64,000 bases of DNA from contig JAFGBS010000031.1 of the NCBI GenBank assembly GCA_016933055.1, positions 50,465 through 114,464 on the forward strand, written 5' to 3'. This document shows, piece after piece, positions 1-8,616 of this stretch; position 1 is the first letter of the stretch, and each line of letters opens with the position of its first letter. The notes under the pieces were generated by a model that made no database searches, was not told the DNA's origin, and was given only the letters and a program-made list of their open reading frames with translations. The stretch comes from Promethearchaeota archaeon. Its GTDB lineage: Archaea; Asgardarchaeota; Lokiarchaeia; Sigyniarchaeales; Promethearchaeaceae. A program made the position numbers and the translations under genes.

Positions 1-1225
1 GAGTGTTTCGATGTAAACGAACGTTCGGTTTTGGTTCTAATATTGGACTCCATTCATCAATTACTTCCAACATGGTATAGGTTAGTTCATTAGAAAGGTC
101 TTCTCCATTAGGACCGCAACCGGATAACGTTAACAATTGACCAAATCCTGCAGTTATACCTTGGTTGCCTCCTACACGCATTTGTCCGTCATATGCAGTG
201 TTGCAATGGAACCAAAATGACCCTAAAATGTCTTTTGCGAATTCTTTGGTGATTAAATCTTTTTCTAGAACATCTTTCTTATAATAAGGATATAAATATT
301 CATCAATACGACCAAAGCTATCGCCGGGACCAGGATAGGATTCCTCCGCCATGATTAGCATATGTGCCATCCATAATGATTGCACAGCTTGCCAGAAGGT
401 TTGGGCAGGTTCCCATGGAACGATTTCCAAGTTCTTTGCCATTTGCTCTAATTCCCCTTTACGCTCCAGATCTTCTGTTTCTTCTGCCACACGACGACAT
501 TCTTCCGCATATTTTTCAGCTAATTTCTTGGGTATCAAAGTTGCATGAATCATAGCCCGGACTTCTTCACCTTTAGCACCTCGTTTTTCGCGATCTGAGA
601 GTTCATTATACTTATCCTGAGCTAGTTTGTGCACGTATTTGAACCCTTTATTTATAATTGTGGGAAAATCTGGAATCAAATGACCACCTGTGGCACCTAA
701 ATTACCAAATCCGTATTCATGGAATTTCCAAACCGAAGGTCGGATATCTTTTACTAATTTTTTGTTAAATTCTTCCTCTTCCTTTTGTGTGAAACACTTG
801 CTTAATTGCAAATTAAAACGACTTCCAGCAAGCAATGAGGGTCCAACAATTTCTTGAGGAGTATTGTTCACCATCGCTTCCTCAAAAAAAATCATTCGCC
901 GTTCGGGAAGTGATTTTTCCCAGAAAATTTTTGGTAATTTGACGGGTTTACCCATTAAATCTATGGAAGAACCAAAAGGTCCTCGTTTCTTCTTCCCCAT
1001 AAACCCCATTGCTTCGGGTACGATGTAAAAATCTAACTCCGCCCATATTCTGTCCCATTCGACGCCTGTGGAGTACGGGTCATATTCATTATTCCACTCA
1101 CGATCTAAACCCCTAAAATAATAGTCTCGCAACCATTTCGAACGTGGAGATAGATCATGTGGTTCTGCAAGATTGTACTTGCTTTTCAAAGAAGTAGTTT
1201 CTTGTGGTTCTGAAGCATTACTCAT
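1..1225 (-). CDS. Glycyl radical enzyme (PFL family), C-terminus cut by window edge
   Basis: An open frame runs on the minus strand from an ATG at 1225 to the left edge, giving about 408 N-terminal residues. The protein reads as a glycyl radical enzyme of the pyruvate formate-lyase family. Supporting segments are a GHLIPDF motif, a segment with EESYPGPGDSFGRIDEYLYPYY-like spacing, and a closing stretch PNVRLHRNT, which in this family lies shortly before the active-site cysteine. The thiyl cysteine and the C-terminal glycyl radical loop would lie beyond position 1. The N-terminal WNNEYDPYSTG-type segment and the GHLIPD motif suggest a dehydratase, decarboxylase or alkyl/arylsuccinate-synthase-like branch rather than true PFL, but the substrate cannot be told. 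No activase is visible in the window. It is divergent from a TetR regulator with a palindrome between them, which suggests regulation by that protein. All other reading frames here appear to be shadows. Confidence 0.8.
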   Translation of the reverse strand, partial: MSNASEPQETTSLKSKYNLAEPHDLSPRSKWLRDYYFRGLDREWNNEYDPYSTGVEWDRIWAELDFYIVPEAMGFMGKKKRGPFGSSIDLMGKPVKLPKIFWEKSLPERRMIFFEEAMVNNTPQEIVGPSLLAGSRFNLQLSKCFTQKEEEEFNKKLVKDIRPSVWKFHEYGFGNLGATGGHLIPDFPTIINKGFKYVHKLAQDKYNELSDREKRGAKGEEVRAMIHATLIPKKLAEKYAEECRRVAEETEDLERKGELEQMAKNLEIVPWEPAQTFWQAVQSLWMAHMLIMAEESYPGPGDSFGRIDEYLYPYYKKDVLEKDLITKEFAKDILGSFWFHCNTAYDGQMRVGGNQGITAGFGQLLTLSGCGPNGEDLSNELTYTMLEVIDEWSPILEPKPNVRLHRNT

Positions 1226-1301
1226 AATCCTAACCAAACCTTAAATACTCTAATCATAAAATAGGATTGAGAATTAATAATAGTTGCGAAATAAAATTTA
1301 T

Positions 1302-1317
1302 GGAAACTGGAGTTTCC
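1302..1317. promoter_or_regulatory. 16-bp palindrome, candidate TetR operator
   Basis: GGAAACT and AGTTTCC form perfect 7-base arms around a 2-base centre. The site lies in the 266-base space between the divergent glycyl radical enzyme and TetR genes, the usual place for an autoregulatory TetR operator. The rest of this gap is AT-rich without other recognisable elements. Binding is inferred from position and symmetry only. Confidence 0.45.
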
Positions 1318-1491
1318 TTAATAATTAGGATCGAATCTACAATATTTAACGGAGAAGCGGAAGAAAAATACAACAATCTTTTAACTTTCCTTAATTTATA
1401 ACAAAGTAAAAGATCATTCAAACCTCTCAAAACCATCCCATCGAATGTTTTTTATAATCACAAAGCAGATTATCCATAGTGATTTTTGCCG

Positions 1492-2046
1492 ATGTCAAGT
1501 TTCCAGAAAAAACAAGAAATTGCGGACGCCTTTATGGAATATTTTCGTAAATTTGGGATGAAAAAAACCATAGTAAATGATGTCGTAAAAAGTCTGGGAA
1601 TGTCCAAAAAGACCGTTTATAAGTATTTTAAAGGTGGAAAAGAAGAAGCTTTATACTATTTTTTTCGCAAAGTTGCAGATTTTTATGTTAAAAATCTTGA
1701 GGATGACCTTAATTCCCTACCAACTGCAGAAAAAAAACTCGTTTATGTTTTACAACAAATTTATGAAATTTCCCGTCCGCATATAGAAGCTAATGTCGCC
1801 GATGAAGAAGATTATGTAGTAGAAAATGAAATTGTGGGTTCTGCATTTCGGGACGCATATCAAAACATTGTAAAAAAACTATTAAAAATTGGGATGAAGA
1901 CAGGGGAATTTAAGAATATAGATGTGGATCTTACAATACACTTAATCTACGGCATGATATTGGAAAGTATGAAAATTATTCATCAAAATCACAAACGGAA
2001 AATCAAGGATGACGTTATCGATGCCGTAATGAAAATTCTACAGTGA
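1492..2046 (+). CDS. TetR/AcrR-family transcriptional regulator
   Basis: This 184-residue protein has the length and layout of TetR regulators. An N-terminal helix-turn-helix at about residues 25-46 carries the SLGMSKKTVYKYF signature of the recognition helix, followed by a helical ligand-binding domain of roughly 130 residues. The start is taken at the ATG at 1492; an in-frame TTG two codons upstream is less likely. It is divergent from the glycyl radical enzyme and 63 bases upstream of a Gfo/Idh oxidoreductase on the same strand. The palindrome at 1302-1317 is a candidate operator. It probably represses one or both neighbours and itself in response to an unknown small molecule. The family call is firm; the effector and targets are inferred. 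Confidence 0.9.
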   Translation: MSSFQKKQEIADAFMEYFRKFGMKKTIVNDVVKSLGMSKKTVYKYFKGGKEEALYYFFRKVADFYVKNLEDDLNSLPTAEKKLVYVLQQIYEISRPHIEANVADEEDYVVENEIVGSAFRDAYQNIVKKLLKIGMKTGEFKNIDVDLTIHLIYGMILESMKIIHQNHKRKIKDDVIDAVMKILQ

Positions 2047-2109
2047 AGTAGGGAATTGAAAATTTTACCAATCTTATTGTTTAAAACAGAAATTGTCTAA
2101 ATTATACTC

Positions 2110-3525
2110 ATGAGTATCGAGCGAGAACCTTTAACAGCTGTACTGTGTGGTGCCGGATCCCGAGGACTTGAAGCTTATGGAATGTGGGCTCTAAAGCACC
2201 CTGAAAGATTGAAATTCATAGCAGTGGCTGATCCTAATTTAGAAAAAATCCAACGTTTTCAACAACTGCATGAAATCCCAGATAATTTTTGTTTCCAATC
2301 GTGGGATGATTTATTAAATTCCAAAATAGGAAAAATTGCTGATTTGGCTTTTGTGTGCACACCTGATAGGTTACACTATAAACCCGCAATTGTAGCTTTG
2401 GAATTGGAGTATGATGTCGTCTTGGAAAAACCCATTGCTCCAAAGCTGGAGGAATGTCAACATATCGAACGTTTAGCCAAGGAAAAAAATCGATTAGTTC
2501 AAATATGCCATGTGCTTCGGTTTACAGACTTCTTCAAGAAAGTAAAAGAAATTATTGACTTAGGTGAGATAGGGAATATTTTACACTATGAACACAGTGA
2601 AAATGTATCCTATTGGCATTTTGGACATAGTTTCGTGCGTGGATGGTATAAAAATGCTAAAGAAAGCAATCCGGTAATTTTGGCAAAGTGTTGCCATGAT
2701 TTGGACTTAATTCATTGGATAATTGGAACTACTTCGTTTGGAGTAGTGTCTACGGGAGACTTAACCTTCTATAAACCCGAGAATGCTCCCCAAGGTTCTC
2801 CTAAGAGATGCACAGATGGTTGTCCTCATTCTGAATCATGTCCGTGGTATGCTCCTCGTATGTATATGGATCTCGAACCTCTTATCAGAACTGGTTTAGA
2901 ATCAAAGTCTTTTTTGATTCAACTAGGAGCACGAGTTTTACTTCAGAAAAAACTCGTTAAATTCCTTAGCAGATTCATTCCTCCGTTACGTAAATATATG
3001 AAATGGGATCGATTTCCTGTTTCCGCAATAACGGATGATTTTACTCCAGAAGGACGCATGAAAGCGCTACAAGAGGGACAATATGGTTTATGTATTTATA
3101 AAACCGGAAATGATGTTATGGACCATCAAGTTTCGACCTTTCAATTTCCAAATGGAACTATTAGTACATTACTTCTGCATGGTTTCTCTGAATGGGAAGG
3201 TAGAGAACTCCGTATTATGGGAACGAAAGGGGTACTAAGGGGTATATTTCGAATTAATAATCAAGAAATTACTGTAACTGATTTTCGAACAACCACCACG
3301 AAAACACGATTCACAACCGGTATGGATATTTCAGGACATGGAGGTGGAGACAATGGTTTGTTGATGGCTTTAACTTCGTATTTATTAGGAGAAAAAACTA
3401 AAGCAGAAGCTGGTATTACAGACATTAGTAGTGCGATGGAATCCCATTATATGGGATTCGCAGCCGAAGAATCCCGGATACATCGAAAAATGGTAAAGAT
3501 GGAGCAGATTCGACCGAAATCTTGA
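2110..3525 (+). CDS. Gfo/Idh/MocA-family NAD(P)-dependent oxidoreductase
   Basis: The protein starts with a Rossmann nucleotide-binding fold (glycine-rich GAGSRG at about residues 14-19). It continues with CTPDRLHY and the family-defining EKPIAP segment near residue 106, then the substrate-binding domain with the HDLDLIHW region. It carries a cysteine cluster, C-x3-C-x5-C at about residues 234-244, followed by PWYA; this is seen in a subgroup of the family and may bind a metal. At 471 residues it is longer than the common 330-400 of the family, consistent with that cysteine-containing insertion. Members oxidise or reduce sugars, inositols or related alcohols with NAD(P); the substrate here is unknown. 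A TTTAAAA box at about 2080-2086 lies at the right distance for an almost leaderless transcript. It follows the TetR gene and converges with the next gene. Confidence 0.88.
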   Translation: MSIEREPLTAVLCGAGSRGLEAYGMWALKHPERLKFIAVADPNLEKIQRFQQLHEIPDNFCFQSWDDLLNSKIGKIADLAFVCTPDRLHYKPAIVALELEYDVVLEKPIAPKLEECQHIERLAKEKNRLVQICHVLRFTDFFKKVKEIIDLGEIGNILHYEHSENVSYWHFGHSFVRGWYKNAKESNPVILAKCCHDLDLIHWIIGTTSFGVVSTGDLTFYKPENAPQGSPKRCTDGCPHSESCPWYAPRMYMDLEPLIRTGLESKSFLIQLGARVLLQKKLVKFLSRFIPPLRKYMKWDRFPVSAITDDFTPEGRMKALQEGQYGLCIYKTGNDVMDHQVSTFQFPNGTISTLLLHGFSEWEGRELRIMGTKGVLRGIFRINNQEITVTDFRTTTTKTRFTTGMDISGHGGGDNGLLMALTSYLLGEKTKAEAGITDISSAMESHYMGFAAEESRIHRKMVKMEQIRPKS

Positions 3526-3532
3526 TAAACAT

Positions 3533-4885
3533 TTAAATTTTTTTTAAAATAATAGAATCGTCCTCTAACGTTATGGGATTGTACAGAATCTTATTCGCAT
3601 TCAATTTGTCTGATTTTCTACCTCGCAATCTTCCCACAATTTCATTCGTAATCCATTCAACTGAGCCGATGAAATTCACTTTTTCCCAGCCTTTCAAAAT
3701 AAAATGCCACAAGAAGAAAACCAAAGGAAGATACACGATAAAACCGAACATTTCGTTCGTTATGATACCTGCAGGATAGAATCCGGAAAAAATCACATTA
3801 AAAAGTTGAGCAATTCCAGTTGAAATTGTACTTTCAAATATAAAAATCGTTAGAGTTGACATACTATATCTTCGAACAAAAATGGTTTTTTGAGCAAGTT
3901 TAACTCGAGTTTTATCGTCTCGAAATTCAAATAAGCTAGTAAAAAACGTAATCAAACAAAATAACAAGCCTAAGTCCAAAATGTATAAATTAGGACTATA
4001 TTTAGGTTCATTTAAAGAGGGAACGCCCAGGGGAATCCAGAGAAAGAATCCCATAATCGTAAAAATTCCGCCAATAATATAACCGAAAGCCATGAATTTT
4101 TTCGGGTTAACTTTTCGCAAGATCATAATTCCAATTACAGAACCAAACAACCCATAAGCAGCGTAGGGAAATATGCTATGACGGGGTCCAACTAATAAGG
4201 AAGTTAAATATGCTGTAAGATACTTTTCCGCTTCCCAGAAGGTGTCAATTTTCGTAATATGATCCGCAAATTCTGATGGAGGTCGGGAATGGATCTGAAA
4301 AATCCAATCCAATAAAGGCGTAAAGGCAAATATCACTAGTCCAATTACCATTAAAATCCAATATATTTTATTACTTTTTTCATCTAATAAATTTCTTCTG
4401 AATATAATTAAAAATGTATTTGAAATAATCGTCCCAAATCCAATCATGATAAGAGCACTGTTGAAGAGTAATATTCGAGGGTCGAATTTATGGTAGGATA
4501 AAGTTTCCAAAAACCCGTTGATAATTGAATAATATTCTTGATCTCCCACCACACGATAGTGGCTAAATAAAATCATAAAAACATAATTAATTGTAATGAT
4601 TGCCAACCCTGGTAGAATCGCACCTAAGAGGAGTTTTCCCGTTTTAATTCCTTTTTTCAATTGATTATACATTGCGGCAGTATTCGCAATTCCGCTGAGA
4701 AAAATGAATATAGCTGCCCATGAACCAATTATTCCTATTGGATACGCAATTGCTTTAACAACGGGGGATACTGCATCTAATGCCTGTTGAGTTCCTCCAA
4801 AGATATTAAATGTCATTGCATGGAAGACAATTACGCAAAAAATCGCAATCCCCCGTAGGACATCTACAAACAATAACCTTCGCAT
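3533..4885 (-). CDS. Multispanning membrane protein, heparan-alpha-glucosaminide acetyltransferase-like (DUF1624 type)
   Basis: This 450-residue protein is almost entirely hydrophobic, with about ten predicted membrane segments. It opens with DVLRGIAIFCVIVFHA at about residues 8-23, the signature first helix of membrane acyltransferases of the DUF1624/HGSNAT-like group, and a second family-like segment GSWAAIFIFLSGIAN follows. Family members move acyl groups from a cytosolic donor to a sugar or lipid on the outer face of the membrane. Nothing in the context identifies the acceptor. The gene converges with the Gfo/Idh gene with only seven bases between stop codons, and the T-rich run at about 3537-3545 may act in termination. 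The C-terminal 40 residues are polar and cytosolic. Membrane acyltransferase is likely; the exact family is less certain. Confidence 0.65.
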   Translation of the reverse strand: MRRLLFVDVLRGIAIFCVIVFHAMTFNIFGGTQQALDAVSPVVKAIAYPIGIIGSWAAIFIFLSGIANTAAMYNQLKKGIKTGKLLLGAILPGLAIITINYVFMILFSHYRVVGDQEYYSIINGFLETLSYHKFDPRILLFNSALIMIGFGTIISNTFLIIFRRNLLDEKSNKIYWILMVIGLVIFAFTPLLDWIFQIHSRPPSEFADHITKIDTFWEAEKYLTAYLTSLLVGPRHSIFPYAAYGLFGSVIGIMILRKVNPKKFMAFGYIIGGIFTIMGFFLWIPLGVPSLNEPKYSPNLYILDLGLLFCLITFFTSLFEFRDDKTRVKLAQKTIFVRRYSMSTLTIFIFESTISTGIAQLFNVIFSGFYPAGIITNEMFGFIVYLPLVFFLWHFILKGWEKVNFIGSVEWITNEIVGRLRGRKSDKLNANKILYNPITLEDDSIILKKI

Positions 4886-5066
4886 AATTTGTCACTCCAA
4901 TTAGATCCAATCTAAGCTCTTTGAATAAATAGCATCTATAGGAATTAAAACCATAGTATTGTTTTGTAACATTTTTGTGAATTAGAATCCTCTGTTAACT
5001 AAAACTAGATTGGAATGAAAAGAAGGAAAAGAAAAAAATGTAGAAATGGAATGTCTAATTTTTGGT

Positions 5067-5507
5067 TTAGTGATATCGTCGACTGGTTGCAATTAGGTAA
5101 ATAAATCCAAAAACACCAACGATTCCTACAAAGATATAGACATATGTATACGCTACACCCCAAGCGCTGGCAACAATGCTGGAAACTGCAAGTGGAATCG
5201 CGTTAATGGCCATTAAAGAGAGTACAACAAGTGCCTGGCCTAAAGCCCACTCTTCTTCCGCAAACATGGCAATTCCGGCAATTAAAGCCCAAATACCTAA
5301 TGCAATGTTAGACCACCCAGTAGCTCCCAATAATGCTTGTGCTTCAGTTGTCGCTCCTAATGTTCCTAATACCCATAGCGGCATTGTAATACCAAAGTAG
5401 GAAACCAGTAATGATACAACACCTTGTATTAAGAAAATAGCTCCAAAGATGATTAAAAGCAGATTCAACATAGTACTAGATTGTTTTTTCTTCTGTGACA
5501 TTTTCAT
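5067..5507 (-). CDS. Small four-helix integral membrane protein, unknown function
   Basis: I do not recognise this 146-residue protein. It has a short basic N-terminus (MKMSQKKKQ) and then four hydrophobic segments, at about residues 13-35, 58-80, 88-112 and 118-138, separated by short loops. The first loop is glycine- and alanine-rich. There are no obvious catalytic residues or metal motifs, and the C-terminus is basic (SRRYH). It is transcribed separately from the acyltransferase-like gene, with a 181-base gap without a gene between them that contains only AT-rich sequence. An 18-bp palindrome at 5555-5572 lies 48 bases upstream of its start. Coding is supported by the ATG start, strong hydrophobic periodicity and absence of competing frames. 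Confidence 0.75.
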   Translation of the reverse strand: MKMSQKKKQSSTMLNLLLIIFGAIFLIQGVVSLLVSYFGITMPLWVLGTLGATTEAQALLGATGWSNIALGIWALIAGIAMFAEEEWALGQALVVLSLMAINAIPLAVSSIVASAWGVAYTYVYIFVGIVGVFGFIYLIATSRRYH

Positions 5508-5554
5508 AACCTTTTTAACATTTGTGTTAGTTTTATTGATTTAAGTGTACATTT

Positions 5555-5572
5555 GTCTGGCTTAAACCAGAC
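5555..5572. promoter_or_regulatory. 18-bp palindrome upstream of divergent genes, candidate operator
   Basis: GTCTGG and CCAGAC form perfect 6-base outer arms around CTTAAA, whose inner TTAA is also symmetric. The site lies in the 197-base divergent space between the small membrane protein and the gene at 5705. It could be a protein-binding site or a weak hairpin in the leader of the minus-strand gene. Confidence 0.35.
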
Positions 5573-5704
5573 GAACGACTGAATATTACACAACTTACTC
5601 TGCATTTAAACTTAACGTGTCATTTAATAATCATCATTTTGGAAATGGTACTTAGACGTAACAATAAACGGAAAAAATTTATGGAATAAACAATTGGCTA
5701 TACT

Positions 5705-6091
5705 ATGAAAGAATCCGCTGAAAAAAGAATACAACACATTGAAATAGATATCGACAAAATCATCTCGTTAAAACGAATTTCGGACCTCTTTCCCCAAGGA
5801 AAAATCTCAGAAATTTCGGGAAACCCTAAAGCAATGGATGTCTCGAAAATCGTACTCACCTCCCCTTTAATAAAAAATATACCAAATCTTGCCAATCCCG
5901 CTAATTCAATTTGTGTCTCCCCTCAAAATTCGTTATCATCCCAAATAGAGAAGAGAAATGTAGAATTAACTAAAATCATCAAATCTGAGTTACAAAGTAC
6001 ATTCATAAAAAGAATTAAACCATTTAACATTGTTACTCTAGTCCTAATTGCAGGGTGGTTATTTACCATTTTATTACTAACATTTCTATAA
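5705..6091 (+). CDS. Small C-terminally anchored membrane protein next to a DNA methyltransferase
   Basis: I cannot assign this 128-residue protein to a family. Its first 105 residues are hydrophilic, with a charged amphipathic N-terminus rich in Glu, Lys and Ile. The last 20 residues form a single hydrophobic helix (IVTLVLIAGWLFTILLLTFL) that runs to the final residue, so the protein looks tail-anchored with its bulk in the cytoplasm. The gene ends 20 bases before the large methyltransferase and is probably co-transcribed with it. Whether the two proteins work together is unknown; the tight spacing is the only evidence. A divergent 197-base region with the palindrome at 5555-5572 lies upstream. 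Confidence 0.65.
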   Translation: MKESAEKRIQHIEIDIDKIISLKRISDLFPQGKISEISGNPKAMDVSKIVLTSPLIKNIPNLANPANSICVSPQNSLSSQIEKRNVELTKIIKSELQSTFIKRIKPFNIVTLVLIAGWLFTILLLTFL

Positions 6092-6111
6092 GCGTCAATT
6101 GTTGAAGATGA

Positions 6112-8484
6112 ATGCCTAATCCAAGCTTTACGCCATCATGGACAACTCTTTCCTATTCTCTTTTTGATAAATATGTACCATTAATAAAACGATGGGCGAA
6201 GAACTCAAAATCGACTCAATCTACTACTCAAAGCGATATTACTGACATATTTGTGAAGATATTTTATATCACAACTACAGAACTGTTAATGCAACATGAT
6301 TACTCAGCTTTTTTCCATCAAGATTTTCTTAAGAAATACAATTTGGATGATTCTCATCTAAATCATCCAATTACAACTTTTCCACAATTATTTGATATTT
6401 CTTCGTCCCAAGCAAATGATCATGAACTTATAAGCTTTTATGGAATGTTAATTCATCGCCTATTTAAATCCCTGGCTAAAAATTTTACAATCTCGTTAAA
6501 TAGTTCCTTAAATTCCCCTAAGAATCCCTCCTTCATGAAATCTTATGAATTGAAGATGCTCGTTCAGATGTGTTACTCTGACTTTTATCATTATCAAAAG
6601 TCTTTTTTCGAGTTTGGGGGTATTCCAGCACTCTTTTCAGAATTTATCGCACTACTTTTTGATAAATTATCCACATTTAAGACTAGAAGGATTATTGCCT
6701 CACAGAAGAAGCAAACTGGTAGTATTTTTACCCCAATATGGATAATTGAACTAATATTAAAGCGATTGCAATCCAAAATTGATCAGCTCCAATCCCCCCT
6801 AAAACTAGCTGATCTATCAGTAGGATATGGAGGATTTTTTGAAGCCTTTATTGGTTTATCCAAATCCGAGAACTCAAACCTAATTTTATATGGATATGAT
6901 ACCGATCCTTTCAAAATCGATATAATACGTCTAAATTTTTTGATACGAAAACAAGAAAAGCATTGGAATCATATCCAATATGATTTGAATCTTTGTGATG
7001 CGTTATTACAAGTTCCTTCCGAGAGATATGACATTTTAGTAGGAAATCCCCCCTGGGGTGCTCGTGTCAATAAAGCAAAAATATTGAAAATTGAGGAATT
7101 GACTGAATTTACGGTAAAACAATTTGATTCATTCGGTTTATTTCTTATTAGGAACATCCTTGCACTCAGAGAAAGCGGATACTTGTACTTAGTTTTACCT
7201 GAGACTATATTATTAAATCCAAATTATGAAAACCTCCGAAAATTCATCTTAGATCATACCACTATTTTAGAAATCATCCATTTAGGAGAAGGTGTTTTTA
7301 AGGGAGTGAATATGCCTGCTATCATCTTAGGATTGAAAAACCGAAAAGCAGAATCCCCCCATCAATTGAAAATATATCAAAATATTACTGAAAATTCAGA
7401 ATTGAATATAATAACCGCTCAAAATAATAAAATACCTAACAATATTCCCCATTATCTTCTCCGTTTCCAATCCGACTTTCTCTCTAATCCCGACTACTCT
7501 TTTGATATATTCACTACTACCCAAGATAGGCAAATAATAGAGAAAATTGAAAAAATGGATTGCTATCGTTTACGAGACATGGTTGATAATAGTCGTGGTG
7601 TAGAAATTGGAAAAAAGGGCGAAGTAATTCAATGTTATCATTGCAAAGTATGGATGCCGACTCCTCAATGGTCTCTAGATCCTTATTCAGGGCAAAGATT
7701 TACGGTTTGTCAAATATGCAAACATAAAATAAATCTAAATGAGCTCATCCATCGAGATAGAATTATACTTAGTAGTAAACCTGAAAATAGCGTACCATGC
7801 TCCAAAATCATCCTTGGAGAAGACATTCAACGTTATGTAATCACGGGGAATAATTACATTATTCTAAATCGTCGAGGAATAAAATACAAAAGTGCGAAAT
7901 TGTACAACAAGAAAAAAATACTGGTAAGGAAAACCTCAAAGGAATTACTAGGCGTTATCGATTATGATAACTCTTATACGATCCAAGTAGTATATCAGTT
8001 TTCATTAAAAGAGGAATTCGATAGCTCTCCTTACTTATTGGAATTTATACTAGGCGCCCTTTCCTCCCGAATCATCCAATTCTACTATGCAAAAAAATAC
8101 CAGTATCTAAAACGTAAAAATTTTCCTCACCACATCCAAAAAAATATCTTAAACATCCCTATTCCAAAAATTGTTACTTCGTCCACATCGTCTATACATT
8201 ATTTAGAAGTTGTAATGTGCACAATTTTTCTCATGTGGATCTCTTATTATCTAGAACATCATGATTTCAACAAATCTATTCAATCAGTACTGTATAATTT
8301 CTTGGATGAAAACTTACAAATGTTACAAAACGGTCCCCTACTTACCCAATTTACCAAAAATTTCAACAATTCCCCGCTACAACTTATGAATAATCCTTCT
8401 AAACTCCTAGATCCGAAAGGTATGTCTACTTTTTTTCAAGAAATGCTCGATGATACAGTGGAGAGAGTATTTCTCGCATTATAA
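6112..8484 (+). CDS. Large N6-adenine DNA methyltransferase, TaqI/type IIG/PglX-like
   Basis: This 790-residue protein has the layout of large adenine methyltransferases. A GSIFTP segment before the fold (about residue 203) corresponds to motif X. LADLSVGYGGFFEAF at about 232-246 is motif I, the AdoMet site, with the usual acidic-Cys-Gly core changed to DLSVGYGG. NPPWG at about 310-314 is the catalytic motif IV for N6-adenine. The C-terminal third resembles a target-recognition domain, with segments such as EFILGALSSRIIQFYY followed by IPIPKI. Between catalytic and recognition parts, residues about 506-535 hold two C-x2-C pairs that form a zinc-ribbon-like insertion. No endonuclease motif is evident in the N-terminal 200 residues. 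No other restriction genes flank it except the tail-anchored protein upstream, so it may be a solitary methylase or part of an unusual defence pair. Confidence 0.85.
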   Translation: MPNPSFTPSWTTLSYSLFDKYVPLIKRWAKNSKSTQSTTQSDITDIFVKIFYITTTELLMQHDYSAFFHQDFLKKYNLDDSHLNHPITTFPQLFDISSSQANDHELISFYGMLIHRLFKSLAKNFTISLNSSLNSPKNPSFMKSYELKMLVQMCYSDFYHYQKSFFEFGGIPALFSEFIALLFDKLSTFKTRRIIASQKKQTGSIFTPIWIIELILKRLQSKIDQLQSPLKLADLSVGYGGFFEAFIGLSKSENSNLILYGYDTDPFKIDIIRLNFLIRKQEKHWNHIQYDLNLCDALLQVPSERYDILVGNPPWGARVNKAKILKIEELTEFTVKQFDSFGLFLIRNILALRESGYLYLVLPETILLNPNYENLRKFILDHTTILEIIHLGEGVFKGVNMPAIILGLKNRKAESPHQLKIYQNITENSELNIITAQNNKIPNNIPHYLLRFQSDFLSNPDYSFDIFTTTQDRQIIEKIEKMDCYRLRDMVDNSRGVEIGKKGEVIQCYHCKVWMPTPQWSLDPYSGQRFTVCQICKHKINLNELIHRDRIILSSKPENSVPCSKIILGEDIQRYVITGNNYIILNRRGIKYKSAKLYNKKKILVRKTSKELLGVIDYDNSYTIQVVYQFSLKEEFDSSPYLLEFILGALSSRIIQFYYAKKYQYLKRKNFPHHIQKNILNIPIPKIVTSSTSSIHYLEVVMCTIFLMWISYYLEHHDFNKSIQSVLYNFLDENLQMLQNGPLLTQFTKNFNNSPLQLMNNPSKLLDPKGMSTFFQEMLDDTVERVFLAL

Positions 8485-8556
8485 TGAGATTTTTTAATGC
8501 TTTCTTAGCACTATGTTAAGAAAAACAAAATATTATTTATTAGGAGAAAATTTAAT

Positions 8557-8616
8557 ATGATTAAACATACCGTTTTGATTGGAATATGTAAGCTAGGCTG
8601 TTTTTCGAATGGATGA
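8557..8616 (+). other. Possible 19-codon leader ORF overlapping the next gene start
   Basis: TAGGAGAAAA, a good Shine-Dalgarno stretch, precedes an ATG at 8557 that opens a 19-codon frame (MIKHTVLIGICKLGCFSNG). Its stop overlaps the first codons of the regulator gene at 8609 in another frame. This may be a leader peptide that couples translation to the regulator, or chance. The remaining 70 bases back to the methyltransferase stop hold nothing recognisable. Confidence 0.3.

Noticed and set aside
351..555. Two plus-strand frames of 63-65 residues inside 1-1225
   Set aside because: They are antisense shadows of the glycyl radical enzyme frame, which covers the whole stretch and carries family motifs.
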